Notes: generated from the letters alone by a model not told the origin. Positions 43,374 to 53,223 are shown, numbered from the stretch's first letter. The stretch: 64,000 nt of DNA from Hahellaceae bacterium (GCA_024234505.1 JACKOD010000001.1:496001-560000), one strand, 5' to 3'. Numbers and translations: made by a program.

Positions 43374-44222
43374 ATGAATACTGCTGTAGAATTTTCCCAG
43401 AAAGACCGTACTGAAATCAATAAATTACAAAAACTTCTTCGTCGCGAAGTGGGGCGGGCGATTGCCGATTTCAATATGATTCAAGAGGGCGACAAGGTGA
43501 TGTGTTGCCTCAGTGGTGGTAAGGATTCTTACACCATGCTGGACATCCTGATGAATTTAAAACGACATGCCCCCATAAATTTTGAGTTGATTGCCGTTAA
43601 TCTGGACCAGAAGCAGCCAGGCTTTCCTGAACATATTTTACCTGATTATTTGCAGTCAATTGGGGTCGAGTACCATATCATTGAGCGAGATACCTATAGC
43701 ATTGTCAAAGATGTGATTCCTGAAGGCAAAACAACTTGTGGTTTATGTTCCAGATTACGTCGCGGCATACTTTATGATTTCGCCCATGATCATGGCGTGA
43801 CCAAGATCGCGTTGGGACATCATCGTGATGATATTGTGGAAACATTGTTTCTCAATATGTTCTATGGCGGCAAAATGCGCGCGATGCCTCCGAAGCTGAA
43901 GAGTGATGACGGCAGAAATATTGTTATTCGTCCTCTCGCGTACTGTCGAGAAAAGGATATCGAACGTTATGCCCGATTAAAAAATTTCCCGATTATTCCC
44001 TGTAATCTTTGTGGATCTCAGGAAAATCACCAGAGAAAGGTTATCGGCGATATGCTTAATGAGTGGGATAAAAAGACGCCGGGCCGAGTTGAAAATATCT
44101 TTCGGGCAATTTGTAATGTATTACCCTCACATCTGGCGGACACTCAATTGTATGACTTTGACGCAATGTCAGATACCGCACCTGTTGAGAAATTTGACCG
44201 ACTGGATGTTATTAACCTTTAG
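43374..44222 (+). CDS. ttcA: tRNA 2-thiocytidine(32) synthetase TtcA
   Basis: 282 aa from ATG 43374, which matches family N-termini; a longer frame to 43287 is hydrophobic and unlikely. PP-loop SGGKDSYT near residue 55 binds ATP; CGLCSR and CNLCGS provide the Fe-S cluster cysteines. A -10 TATAAT lies at 43328-43333. An Anr-regulated homologue is known in pseudomonads, but no box is seen here. Confidence 0.94.
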   Translation: MNTAVEFSQKDRTEINKLQKLLRREVGRAIADFNMIQEGDKVMCCLSGGKDSYTMLDILMNLKRHAPINFELIAVNLDQKQPGFPEHILPDYLQSIGVEYHIIERDTYSIVKDVIPEGKTTCGLCSRLRRGILYDFAHDHGVTKIALGHHRDDIVETLFLNMFYGGKMRAMPPKLKSDDGRNIVIRPLAYCREKDIERYARLKNFPIIPCNLCGSQENHQRKVIGDMLNEWDKKTPGRVENIFRAICNVLPSHLADTQLYDFDAMSDTAPVEKFDRLDVINL

Positions 44223-44244
44223 TCGATGGTTGTGAATCGTTATT

Positions 44245-44835
44245 TCAGGCCACATTTTCAAGATTTGACGAGTGTATAGCTGTTTGTCTTGTTCTGGATG
44301 TTGGCTTGCCTGCACAGGCTGCAAGGGACGGAGTTGAAAGGCTGATGTTATCTTGATCGCTTTCTAGTACCGCGTTGTAGAAATCGATCAGGGTGCCTTT
44401 GGGACAAGAGTGGTAGTGTCGCCGCCAGAATTGCGCATGTGTTTTAAGGTCGTTAGTCGCGGGTAGGGGTTTTTCAGTTTTTAAATAGATTACCGCTGCA
44501 ATGGCAGAAGCGTAGGCGAGATTGGTTCGTAATTCTGCATGGGGCCTGATCAGGAAGGCACGCTGACTGGCGAGCCCTCTGACATTGCTGGCGAGGTCGG
44601 GTTTTTGAGCAATATATTTATCCCAGACTAGTCGATGTGTAATCGGTGAGATACCAAAAATCCCTTCACTTCGGATTTTGGATTGTGACTCGTTGTCTCC
44701 TCGTTGTTTGGTAAGGTAGGTTTCAACGAGCGCAGTTTCGATTAGAAGCGTTTCCAGTGCATCGCTCCATACTCCCATAACTTTCAGAGTAGGGCGGACC
44801 ACTTGCTTTCTAAGTTCTTGTTCTCCCAAATCCAT
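44245..44835 (-). CDS. Phage-type lysozyme-like protein, possibly domesticated
   Basis: 196 aa from ATG 44835 (GAAGGGG 7 bp upstream). It matches a phage-associated family with an early Glu (ETALVETYL), then GIFGISPITHRLVWDKY, a NLAYASAIAAVIYLKTEKPLP segment (shown as NLAYASAIAAVIYL), and WRRHYHSCPKGT. The helical pattern and the 'G-I-W/F-Q/G-x-x-P-x-T-H' element suggest a lysozyme-like fold. No other phage gene is nearby, so this may be a lone remnant. Confidence 0.65.
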   Translation of the reverse strand: MDLGEQELRKQVVRPTLKVMGVWSDALETLLIETALVETYLTKQRGDNESQSKIRSEGIFGISPITHRLVWDKYIAQKPDLASNVRGLASQRAFLIRPHAELRTNLAYASAIAAVIYLKTEKPLPATNDLKTHAQFWRRHYHSCPKGTLIDFYNAVLESDQDNISLSTPSLAACAGKPTSRTRQTAIHSSNLENVA

Positions 44836-44960
44836 AATCAACCCCTTCAGGCTCAACTGGTTTGCGACAGTATGCTGAAATGAGACAGAGGTACATATGA
44901 ATGCGCCTCTATCTTATATACAGGATGAGAAGTGTTGTCTAACCTGTTGTAATTTAATAT

Positions 44961-44997
44961 AGAAGATATTGGATTTCGTAAATGACCAATATCTTCT
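44961..44997. repeat. Perfect 12-bp inverted repeat between hemN and the lysozyme-like gene
   Basis: AGAAGATATTGG (44961-44972) and CCAATATCTTCT (44986-44997) flank ATTTCGTAAATGA, whose ATTT/AAAT can extend the stem. It may end the hemN transcript on the minus strand, though no strong T run follows. Confidence 0.6.
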
Positions 44998-45055
44998 AAG
45001 GGGCATGGTTTTGAATTCAAACCGGTCTAATCAGGACAGTGGAGTGTTGTTTGAG

Positions 45056-46444
45056 TTAGATGATTCTCGAAAAACCCTGCACCGCTTCGGTGTCAGGAAT
45101 GTACTTGTCAAACTGCTTGCATATTGCGCGAATGAGCAATCTTCCAGAATCTCTAACAACGATTCGTTTATCCGTGATGTTAACCAGCCCATCCGCTACG
45201 AATTGCTGCATACGAGACATTTCTTTAGAAAAATACGTTTCAAAATCAAGCTGGTGAGCGGTTTCAAATGCCGCCATATCTAACTCAAAATGACAGATGA
45301 GTTGCATTATGGCATCTCTTCTGATGAGATCATCTTCAGACAACCATACACCGCGTTTGACCGGCAACTCATCACGGTCAATCGCGTTTTGGTATTCTTC
45401 GATATCGTGGTGATTCTGATAATAGGACAGACCTACCTGCGATATGGCCGAAACGCCCATGCTGACCAGATCGCAATCGGAATGCGTTGTGTAGCCTTGG
45501 AAATTTCTGTGCAATTTGTGATTTTGCTGCGCTATTGATAGCTCATCTTCAGGTTTGGCGAAATGATCCATGCCTATGTATTGATATCCTGCACCTATTA
45601 GCGTGTCGATAGTTTGATGCAGAATGGTCAGCTTTTGATCTGGCGTAGGGAGTTCGCTTTCATTAATGCGGCGCTGTGGTTTAAAGCGATGTGGCATGTG
45701 AGCATAATTAAACACAGAAAGGCGATCCGGGCTCATATCGAGAACTCTGGAGACGGTTGTAGCAAATGTCTCGGGTGTCTGAAATGGTAGTCCGTAAATC
45801 AAGTCAATATTTATGGACTTGAATCCGAGACGACGCCCTTCTTCCAAAACTAGGCGAGTTTGCGCTTCGCTTTGCACGCGGTTTACGGCTTGTTGAACCT
45901 TTGAATCAAAATCCTGAACACCCAGCGAAATTCGATTGAAGCCTATGTCTCGCAGTGTTGCCAGTGTTTCCGGCGAGGCTTCTCGTGGATCGATTTCAAT
46001 CGAGTAGTCGCCTGTGTCATCATTCAAGAGGTTGAAATGCGTTTTTAGTTTATTCATAAGTTCGCGCATTTGCTCATCACTTATGAATGTTGGTGTACCC
46101 CCGCCCCAATGCAGCTGATTGACGACTCTATTTCCAGAAAACAATTCTGCCTGCTTTTCGATATCTTTATATAGTCGATCCAGATAGGGCTGTGCACGAT
46201 CACGGTGTTTGGTAATAACTTTGTTGCACGCACAGTAATAGCAAACGTGTGCACAAAAAGGAATGTGGACGTAAAGCGAAAGTGGTGACTGACTTGCCTG
46301 ACTTTGCTGTGCTGCCTTTAAGCAATCGTCAGCAGTAAAAAGCTCGTCAAACTGAATAGCCGTGGGATAGGACGTGTAACGTGGTCCGGATAAGTCATAG
46401 CGACGAATAAGTTTTTCGTCCCAAAGTGATTTTTTGTCAAGCAT
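45056..46444 (-). CDS. hemN: Oxygen-independent coproporphyrinogen III oxidase
   Basis: 462 aa radical SAM enzyme for haem synthesis without oxygen. The cluster motif is HIPFCAHVCYYCACN, a CxxxCxxC. WGGGTPTF and YEIDPRE-like SIEIDPREAS follow. The C-terminal HemN domain is present. A perfect FNR/ANR box lies 63 bp upstream, consistent with low-oxygen control. It neighbours the cbb3 assembly genes. Confidence 0.95.
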   Translation of the reverse strand: MLDKKSLWDEKLIRRYDLSGPRYTSYPTAIQFDELFTADDCLKAAQQSQASQSPLSLYVHIPFCAHVCYYCACNKVITKHRDRAQPYLDRLYKDIEKQAELFSGNRVVNQLHWGGGTPTFISDEQMRELMNKLKTHFNLLNDDTGDYSIEIDPREASPETLATLRDIGFNRISLGVQDFDSKVQQAVNRVQSEAQTRLVLEEGRRLGFKSINIDLIYGLPFQTPETFATTVSRVLDMSPDRLSVFNYAHMPHRFKPQRRINESELPTPDQKLTILHQTIDTLIGAGYQYIGMDHFAKPEDELSIAQQNHKLHRNFQGYTTHSDCDLVSMGVSAISQVGLSYYQNHHDIEEYQNAIDRDELPVKRGVWLSEDDLIRRDAIMQLICHFELDMAAFETAHQLDFETYFSKEMSRMQQFVADGLVNITDKRIVVRDSGRLLIRAICKQFDKYIPDTEAVQGFSRII

Positions 46445-46506
46445 GAGAATTAACCGTGGGTATAAAATCTGATGAAGTCAGTATAGCGGCTGAGGACTTA
46501 TCAACG

Positions 46507-46520
46507 TTGATATGTATCAA
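46507..46520 (-). promoter_or_regulatory. FNR/ANR box upstream of hemN
   Basis: TTGATATGTATCAA is a perfect palindromic TTGAT-N4-ATCAA, centred about 70 bp before the hemN start. Confidence 0.9.
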
Positions 46521-46557
46521 CGAGCCTCTTGATTCGGGCTGTGAGGGTGTTTCGAGT

Positions 46558-47229
46558 CTACCAAAGTGAATGAGTGACAGGGAGTGTCCAGAATCCGTAA
46601 CCAATAAGCAGTATGCCAGAGGTTTGTCGAATGGATTTTTGGCTCAGTAGTTTTCTGACTGAACTTGCGAGCAATCCCGTAGAGATCATCGCCGGCAATG
46701 TACCCAAGCCAAAAAATAACATTTTCAGCGAACTGAGGTAGGGTGAGGTGTCAAGAGCGCTCCAAACCAGTGTCGAATAGACGAGCCCACAAGGTAGCCA
46801 GCCCCATATGACGCCCAATATGAATATAGAGCGGCGTGCGGTTGGTGTACTGGTATCTGGTTTGATGATATTCCAGAATTTTTGCCCGAATCGTTCTATT
46901 TTAACGAGTTGAGAAGACCATCCCGCGATATATAGTCCTGTAAAAATGAGTAGTGCGGCTGCGACCGTCCTCACCAGCGTAATAATAAAAAGCGCCTGAT
47001 CTGCAACCAGGCTAATTAAAAATCCACCCACCAGGCCCGCAAGTGTATAGCTGGATATTCGCCCACTGTTGTAGGTGATGATCTGCAAATAATGAGATCC
47101 ATTGCGGAATTCAGTGATGGGTAGCTTTAATGATAACGCTGACGCCAGGCCACCACACATCAGCAGGCAGTGAGAGGACCCTAGCAGTCCGATCAGAAAT
47201 GCGGCGATTAAATCCGAAGCTATCATCAA
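46558..47229 (-). CDS. TauE/SafE-type (DsbD_2-like) membrane protein linked to cbb3 assembly
   Basis: 223 aa with about six transmembrane helices. N-terminal FLIGLLGSSHCLLMCGG is the signature of proteins that follow ccoS in many proteobacteria (annotated as sulfite exporter TauE/SafE). The ATG overlaps the ccoS stop. A role in copper handling or maturation of cbb3 oxidase is inferred from context. Confidence 0.85.
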   Translation of the reverse strand: MMIASDLIAAFLIGLLGSSHCLLMCGGLASALSLKLPITEFRNGSHYLQIITYNSGRISSYTLAGLVGGFLISLVADQALFIITLVRTVAAALLIFTGLYIAGWSSQLVKIERFGQKFWNIIKPDTSTPTARRSIFILGVIWGWLPCGLVYSTLVWSALDTSPYLSSLKMLFFGLGTLPAMISTGLLASSVRKLLSQKSIRQTSGILLIGYGFWTLPVTHSLW

Positions 47230-47444
47230 TGCTTGATCGTTTTATCTACTTTGGAGGCGTGCTTTTGGTTGGTCTCGGGTTTGGGTTTGACTGGAATCAT
47301 GTCGGCATCATCGTCATATAAAATGCGATGGGCGGGCCCTTCTAAGTCATCAAATTGCCCGCTTTTGACGGCCCAGTTAAATAGATAAACGGCAACGCTA
47401 ACCAGTATGAGCGAAAGCGGAATAAGTACAAATAAAATTTCCAT
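47226..47444 (-). CDS. ccoS: cbb3 oxidase assembly protein CcoS
   Basis: 72 aa with one N-terminal membrane helix (LFVLIPLSLILVSVAVYLF) followed by FDDLEGPAHRILYDDD, the conserved CcoS motif. CcoS helps incorporate cofactors into the oxidase. Encoded 18 bp after ccoI. Confidence 0.93.
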   Translation of the reverse strand: MEILFVLIPLSLILVSVAVYLFNWAVKSGQFDDLEGPAHRILYDDDADMIPVKPKPETNQKHASKVDKTIKH

Positions 47445-47462
47445 AGCAGAGGGGCCTTGTAA

Positions 47463-49868
47463 TTAGGCTCGGGTTAAGCGCAGTGAATTTAGTACAACAA
47501 CCAGTGAACTCAGTGACATGCCGATGGCCGCCGCCCAAGGGGGTATCATACCAATAATTGCCAATGGAAGGGCGAGTAGATTGTAGCTGATAGCCCAGCC
47601 CAGGTTTTGCCGAATTATCTTCCGGGTACGCTGCCCCGTTCGAAAGGCGAGATCCAGTGTTTCTAGATTGCCAGAAAGCAGGATGGCATCGGCCTTTAGT
47701 TTTGCGAGTTCATTGGCTGAGCCCATGGCTATGGACAGCGGTGCACCTGCCAGTGCCGGGACATCGTTAAGCCCATCGCCTACCATGGCAATATTTTGGC
47801 CGTTGTTAAACATCTCTTTGATAATGTGTAGTTTTGATTCAGGGGTCGCTTCGGAAAAAAAGCGGGTAATACCAAGCGCACTGGCTATGGTGTTCACGGC
47901 CTGGGGTTGATCTCCACTGAGTAGTGAAATATCAATATGCTTCTTGCGAATCAAATCGATCGCATTCGCGGCGGTTTCCCTTATTTTATCTGCGATGCCA
48001 AAGGCAGCTAATAATTGCGTTTTATTGGCTAGCAGTACCCAATGCCCATCAGAAAATTCGTTAATCTGCGGATCTTTGAGCCATTCTGCGATAAAGGCAG
48101 GTTTTCCTATACGATAAGATGTGCCCATTATCACACCTTCAATTCCTTTTCCTACATAGTTTTGCATTTCTTCTACCGGCAGCGCGCCAGCGTATTCGGC
48201 GAAGGCTCGGGCAATGGGATGCTCAGAGTGCTTTTCTAATGATGAGGCAATGTTTGCAAGCCTCTCTTTATTTCCAGAAAGCACTTCTATCGATTGAATG
48301 CTGATATTACCTTGCGTGAGCGTACCCGTTTTGTCGAATATGACGTGCTGTGTTGTTGCCAGTGCCTCCAGTGCATGCCCGCGAGTAATTAGAAAACCCT
48401 TTGCACGCAAGAATGAGGTGGCCGCAGTGAGCGCCGCCGGTGTAGCGAGTGATAATGCACAAGGACAGGTAACAACCAGTACCGACAGCGCTATTTCGAA
48501 TGCGCGCTCAGGATGAATGACATTCCACACGATAAATGTTCCGGCACAAATTAGCAGTACCAGGGCAACAAAGTATCCTGAAATTCTATTGGCGAGTATC
48601 TCAATGGGGGGCTTTTCCCGCTGGGCATGCTCCAGCAAACGCATGATGGCGTTTATTCGAGTTCCTTGCCCAATCTTTTCTACAGTAACGGTAATCGGAT
48701 TTTCAATATTGGTTGTGCCTGCAATGACGGGGTCGCTTTTGCCTTTATTTACTGGCATGAATTCCCCAGTCAGCGCCGCTTCGTCCACGCTAGTCGAGCC
48801 GGTTTCAATGATTCCATCTGCCGGAATGACGTTGCCTGGCCGAATCAATAGTGTGTCGCCAATGGCAATTTGTGTCACTGGGATGACTTGCTCTGATTGC
48901 CCGGTCATTTTGATCGCCGTTGCAGGCATTATTCCAGTTAATGTATTTATTGATTCGTTAGATTTTAATCTCGCCTGCATTTCCAGGTGACGGCCAAGTA
49001 ACAGGAAGAACGTAAACATGGAGACGGAGTCAAAATAAACATCTTTGCCGCCAGTCATCGTGACATACACGCTAGATAAGTAGGCGAAACCAATGGCTAA
49101 AGACACGGGGACATCCATTGATAGTGTTCGCGTTTTTACGTCTCTTATTGCGGCAGAAAAAAATGGTCGGGCGGAAAAAAATACAACTGGTGTTGCGACA
49201 AAAAGGCTGATTAATCGAAACAGCAATTCAAAATTTTCACTGATGCCATTGATGAGTCCAACATATAGAGGGACCGCAAACATCATGTTTTGCATCATGC
49301 CCAGTCCCGCGATAGCCAGTCGCAGCAACGATTGTTTTCGTTCCCGGTCAAACTGCTGTTCTGCTTCATTTATGGCAAAGGGCCGCGCTTTATAACCCAG
49401 TGACAGGAATGCGCCGAGTATGTCGCTTAAATGACCCGCCTGCTTATTCCAGGCGAGTGAAGCACGAAATGATGTGTGATTGATAGTGAAATTAGTGACG
49501 CCGGGCAGGGATGTTATGCGTCGCTCAAGTAGCCATATGCAAGCTGCACAGGTGATTCCTTCAATGAGCAGTGTGGTTTCACAGGAGTCTTCGCTCTCAT
49601 AAACGAAGTCTTTTACAAATTCAGGCTGGTCATAATATTTCAGTTCTTCCAATGTGCTTTTAGGCACATCTTCGGGGGCATGAATGGCCTGTGTTCTGAT
49701 TTTGTAGAAATCATCTAATCCTTCGTTTTGAATTATTTCGTAAACGTTCTTGCAGCCGCTACAGCAGAATTCCAAAATTTCTGCGGTATTTTGACTTTGA
49801 AGCGTGATGCCTGCTTGCTTATTAGATTCGCCGCAATGGGCACAAATTCCAGTGTTTGTCGTCGTCAC
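47463..49868 (-). CDS. ccoI: Copper-translocating P1B-ATPase CcoI
   Basis: 801 aa. Cys-rich N-terminus CAHCGE and CCSGC (DUF2396-type), then an HMA domain with GITCAACIW, eight-helix P-type ATPase core with TCPCALSLATPAAL (copper CPC), DKTGTLTQG (phosphorylated Asp), TGDG-like MVGDGLNDVPAL. It exports copper for CcoN maturation. Divergent gene order ccoG-H-I-S is complete. Confidence 0.95.
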   Translation of the reverse strand: MTTTNTGICAHCGESNKQAGITLQSQNTAEILEFCCSGCKNVYEIIQNEGLDDFYKIRTQAIHAPEDVPKSTLEELKYYDQPEFVKDFVYESEDSCETTLLIEGITCAACIWLLERRITSLPGVTNFTINHTSFRASLAWNKQAGHLSDILGAFLSLGYKARPFAINEAEQQFDRERKQSLLRLAIAGLGMMQNMMFAVPLYVGLINGISENFELLFRLISLFVATPVVFFSARPFFSAAIRDVKTRTLSMDVPVSLAIGFAYLSSVYVTMTGGKDVYFDSVSMFTFFLLLGRHLEMQARLKSNESINTLTGIMPATAIKMTGQSEQVIPVTQIAIGDTLLIRPGNVIPADGIIETGSTSVDEAALTGEFMPVNKGKSDPVIAGTTNIENPITVTVEKIGQGTRINAIMRLLEHAQREKPPIEILANRISGYFVALVLLICAGTFIVWNVIHPERAFEIALSVLVVTCPCALSLATPAALTAATSFLRAKGFLITRGHALEALATTQHVIFDKTGTLTQGNISIQSIEVLSGNKERLANIASSLEKHSEHPIARAFAEYAGALPVEEMQNYVGKGIEGVIMGTSYRIGKPAFIAEWLKDPQINEFSDGHWVLLANKTQLLAAFGIADKIRETAANAIDLIRKKHIDISLLSGDQPQAVNTIASALGITRFFSEATPESKLHIIKEMFNNGQNIAMVGDGLNDVPALAGAPLSIAMGSANELAKLKADAILLSGNLETLDLAFRTGQRTRKIIRQNLGWAISYNLLALPLAIIGMIPPWAAAIGMSLSSLVVVLNSLRLTRA

Positions 49869-49900
49869 GGCTGTCGTATCAAATGAAGTAATTCCATATG

Positions 49901-50410
49901 CTAAATCTTAGGCTCAAGCACAATACTTTCTGGGGTAGGGAGCTTAACGATGCCTTTAAGTCTCCAACTGCCATCATTAGCCATAAGGTGTAAATGCCAG
50001 CGACCTTTGGTTAATGGTGCTTCCAATGCACTGCCATACTTTCCGGATGGAAGTGGAAATAGATTTACTGTTTGATCCCGGCCATCGAGTGTTGGGTGAA
50101 TAATTTCCAGCTTGAGGAAGGGCGGGTTAATGGTCTGAGGTGAAACCAATTCAACTTCTATATGATCGAGATTGGTCACGCGAAGATTAGCCGTTAAGGA
50201 CATGGTTGCCGCTGCTTTATCTGCTACAAGTTCCTGGTTTATCGCCAGGCCGTCTTTGTAATAGTTGTCATTTACGAGAGTATCTTTACCAATCACCGCA
50301 TAAACGATCATTATTGAACTAAGTACAATTGAAGTTATAGGTGCCGAAAGTAAAAACCACGGCCAAAATTGCTTATACCAGGGTTTAACAGGAATAGAAT
50401 TTGATTGCAT
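49901..50410 (-). CDS. ccoH: FixH/CcoH family protein
   Basis: 169 aa with one N-terminal transmembrane helix (WFLLSAPITSIVLSSIMIVYAV, given as WFLLSAPITSIVLSSIMI) and a periplasmic domain, matching FixH. It lies between ccoG and ccoI as usual, and assists cbb3 assembly. Confidence 0.9.
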   Translation of the reverse strand: MQSNSIPVKPWYKQFWPWFLLSAPITSIVLSSIMIVYAVIGKDTLVNDNYYKDGLAINQELVADKAAATMSLTANLRVTNLDHIEVELVSPQTINPPFLKLEIIHPTLDGRDQTVNLFPLPSGKYGSALEAPLTKGRWHLHLMANDGSWRLKGIVKLPTPESIVLEPKI

Positions 50411-50454
50411 GAATATTTTGAACTCGAGTGAATGCTTTAGCGTTGATTAGCAAC

Positions 50455-50494
50455 GCATTGACCCCGATGTCTTGATGCCCATCCGGGTCAATGC
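50455..50494. repeat. 10-bp inverted repeat between ccoG and ccoH
   Basis: GCATTGACCC (50455-50464) and GGGTCAATGC (50485-50494) with a 20-nt loop. Possible mRNA structure between the two genes. Confidence 0.55.
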
Positions 50495-50522
50495 TGGATG
50501 CCGTTTGAAATGCTATGTCGAA

Positions 50523-51938
50523 TTAATATTCCACCGGACCAAGAAACCTGCTTTCAGAAAGACTGTGTACATCGGCTTCGCTTTCTGACTGCACGTGGAA
50601 CCTGATTTCCTGTGTAGATTCTTTAATATTTTCAGGAGGTACTTCTACACTGGCCGGCAGCGAGTACACCTCGCCAGATTCGACAAAAAAGTGGGTGGTG
50701 GTTGACAGTTTTATACCCTCAATGCCTTCGACTGTCACATCAAAGAATTGGCCATCATCTGACATGTTCATAATCTTGAGCGTGTAAGAGTTTTCAACCT
50801 GGCCCATTCCTGTGTATTGATAAAGCGCCCCTCTATCGCGAATAACATCTATGGCGACTGGAATACGAGTGCCTACGCTGTAAATAACCGAGCCAATCAT
50901 CGCAATCAGAGCCAGACCATAGCCTATTGATTTAGGGCGAACAATGTGAGATTTCTCACCAATAAGCTTGTTTTCGTTAGTATAACTAATAAGCCCCTTG
51001 GGATAATTCATTTTGTCCATAATCTGATCACAGGCATCAATACAGAGCGCGCATCCTATACATTCGTATTGAAGACCATCGCGAATATCTATGCCTGTGG
51101 GACACACCTGAACACACATGCCGCAATCGACGCAATCGCCAAGCCCGGCATTCTTTGGGTCGGCTGTCTTTTTTCTGCTGCCTCTGGGTTCGCCTCGATT
51201 TGGATTGTAGGAAACAACCATGGTGTCCCGGTCAAACATTACCGACTGGAATCGAGCGTAGGGGCACATGTATAGGCAAACCTGCTCTCTTAACCATCCT
51301 GCATTGGCGTAGGTAGCGATAGTAAAGAAAAAGACCCAGAAGTAGGCGTAGCCTTCTGTGATATTAAAGGTGAAGAAGTCGACAAAAAGTTCTCGAACAG
51401 GATAAAAATAGCCGACGAATGTCATCCCTGTTGCAAACGCAACCAGAAGCCAAAGCGCATGCTTTATAATTTTTTTAGTAATTTTATTTGGGTCAGTAGG
51501 GGCTTTATCCAGTTTCATCCGCTGATTTCTTGAGCCTTCTACACGCTCCTCTATCCACATGAAAATGAATGTCCAAACGGTTTGTGGGCAGGTATATCCG
51601 CACCAAACGCGACCAAACAAAGTGGTAATGAAAAATAAACCAAAAGCACAAATGATTAACAGCCAGGAAAGAAGAACGAAATCCTGTGGCCAGAAGGTGG
51701 TGCCGAAAATGTGAAACTTACGTGCAGGCAAGTCGAAATGTATTAAAGGCTGGCCATTAACATTAATCCAGCACAAGAGGAAATACATTCCCATTAACGC
51801 CCACAAAGAGACATTCCTGATACGCTGAAAAAAGCCTTGAATTTCTTTGACGTATATTTTTTTTCTCGAAGCGTACAGCTCGATTGTACGTGTTTCGGGC
51901 TTGCTATCGAGATTCTTTATAGGGATTTGATCGCTCAT
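50523..51938 (-). CDS. ccoG: Cytochrome c oxidase accessory protein CcoG
   Basis: 471 aa membrane ferredoxin-like protein (RdxA/FixG). Five membrane helices are suggested. Two 4Fe-4S sites are in CVDCGMCVQVCPTG and CIGCALCIDACDQ. The C-terminal Ig-like domain (NSYTLKIMNMSDDGQ) is typical. It reduces copper for cbb3 assembly. The hairpin downstream of ccoP separates it from ccoNOQP. Confidence 0.94.
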   Translation of the reverse strand: MSDQIPIKNLDSKPETRTIELYASRKKIYVKEIQGFFQRIRNVSLWALMGMYFLLCWINVNGQPLIHFDLPARKFHIFGTTFWPQDFVLLSWLLIICAFGLFFITTLFGRVWCGYTCPQTVWTFIFMWIEERVEGSRNQRMKLDKAPTDPNKITKKIIKHALWLLVAFATGMTFVGYFYPVRELFVDFFTFNITEGYAYFWVFFFTIATYANAGWLREQVCLYMCPYARFQSVMFDRDTMVVSYNPNRGEPRGSRKKTADPKNAGLGDCVDCGMCVQVCPTGIDIRDGLQYECIGCALCIDACDQIMDKMNYPKGLISYTNENKLIGEKSHIVRPKSIGYGLALIAMIGSVIYSVGTRIPVAIDVIRDRGALYQYTGMGQVENSYTLKIMNMSDDGQFFDVTVEGIEGIKLSTTTHFFVESGEVYSLPASVEVPPENIKESTQEIRFHVQSESEADVHSLSESRFLGPVEY

Positions 51939-52104
51939 TGTATGGAACCCTTCTTAAAGTCTATTTAGCAAAAAATTTACAAATTCTTTCTTAGATAGAC
52001 TTAATTCAATCGTTGTGACTGGTAACGAATAAGCGTGTTTTTATTGTAGTGGGTATTGATGTGAGAATTTGGATTCGATTACTACCAGTGACCTTAAATA
52101 TACG

Positions 52105-52139
52105 ATGCCGATCGGGCGTTTTTAATACCCGATCAGCAT
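52105..52139 (-). terminator. Hairpin after ccoP
   Basis: On the minus strand ATGCTGATCGGG pairs with CCCGATCGGCAT (one G-U). T residues are few after it, so it may be a terminator or an mRNA processing site. Confidence 0.5.
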
Positions 52140-52147
52140 TTTGTGCT

Positions 52148-53041
52148 TTATTTGTGTGACAAGCTATAAACGTAAGACGCGAGAATGTGTACTTTCTCTT
52201 CTCCCAAGAGTGCCTGGTGAGAAGGCATGACACCTGCGCGGCCGTATTCAATAGTTTGCTTGATGCGGGAAGGAGTGCCTCCGTACAGCCAGGTGTTGTC
52301 TGTCAGGTTGGGCGCGCCAATATCCTGATTGCCTTTAGCATCTGCGCCGTGACAGGCTGCACAGGCAGTAGCGAACATTTCGCCACCACGCTTAGCTGCT
52401 TCCTGGTCTTCTGCTCGGCCGCTGAACGACAGAACATAATTGACCACGTCATTTAGCTCACTATTAGACATTGCAGGGTTTAGCCCTTTTGCAGGCATAC
52501 CACCATTCCGTCCACCAAGAATCGTTTCCTTGATTTTCTCAGGTGTGCCGCCATAAAGCCAATCGTTATCCGTCAGATTTGGGAATCCTATGGCTCCTTT
52601 CGCGGATGATCCATGACAAACTGCACAGTTATTGGCAAACAGACGCTGACCAATCTTGAGTGCTTTTTCATCTTTGGCCAGTTCCGTGATAGGTTTGGCT
52701 GCGAGTTCTTTGAACAATGGGCCAAATTTAGCTTCGGCTGATTCTACTTCACGTTCCCATTGGTTATGCGATGTCCAGCCCAGGAAGCCTTTGTAGCTAC
52801 CCAAACCCGGGTAAGCTGCTAGGTATCCCAATGCGAACACTATTGTTGAGATGAACATATAGAACCACCATTTGGGCAGAGGGTTGTCATACTCCTCTAT
52901 GCCGTCAAAAGCGTGTCCCATTGTGTTCTCGGTTTCACTATCAGTTGTTTGACTCTTGCGCGTTGCAAAGAGCAGCCACCAGCAGCCGAAAATACTGCCT
53001 AATATGATGACCGAAATCCACGCGCTCCAGAAACTAGTCAT
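52148..53041 (-). CDS. ccoP: cbb3 oxidase diheme subunit CcoP
   Basis: 297 aa. Two N-terminal membrane helices (about 8-27 and 58-76) precede two cytochrome c domains with CAVCHG and CAACHG sites. The spacing of the two hemes and Met-rich GGMPAKG and GVMPSHQ fit CcoP. It overlaps ccoQ by 8 bases. Confidence 0.96.
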   Translation of the reverse strand: MTSFWSAWISVIILGSIFGCWWLLFATRKSQTTDSETENTMGHAFDGIEEYDNPLPKWWFYMFISTIVFALGYLAAYPGLGSYKGFLGWTSHNQWEREVESAEAKFGPLFKELAAKPITELAKDEKALKIGQRLFANNCAVCHGSSAKGAIGFPNLTDNDWLYGGTPEKIKETILGGRNGGMPAKGLNPAMSNSELNDVVNYVLSFSGRAEDQEAAKRGGEMFATACAACHGADAKGNQDIGAPNLTDNTWLYGGTPSRIKQTIEYGRAGVMPSHQALLGEEKVHILASYVYSLSHK

Positions 53042-53219
53042 GGTCTTTCTTCTCCGTATTACTCAGAGTACGCTGGGCGATATCTTCATCTTGAAAGGGG
53101 AGGTTGGCAGCATCGTCAAAACGCTGCTTTCTGCGCCCCCCGAACGCCCACCAGCAAACGCCGGTGAACGCGATCATTACAAGGATGGTTGATATTCCGC
53201 GTAACGTATTAATATCCAT
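53034..53219 (-). CDS. ccoQ: cbb3 oxidase subunit CcoQ
   Basis: 61 aa with one membrane helix (ISTILVMIAFTGVCWWAF) and a polar C-terminal FDDAANLPF, typical of CcoQ. It sits between ccoO and ccoP. Confidence 0.94.
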   Translation of the reverse strand: MDINTLRGISTILVMIAFTGVCWWAFGGRRKQRFDDAANLPFQDEDIAQRTLSNTEKKDHD

Positions 53220-53223
53220 GGGA

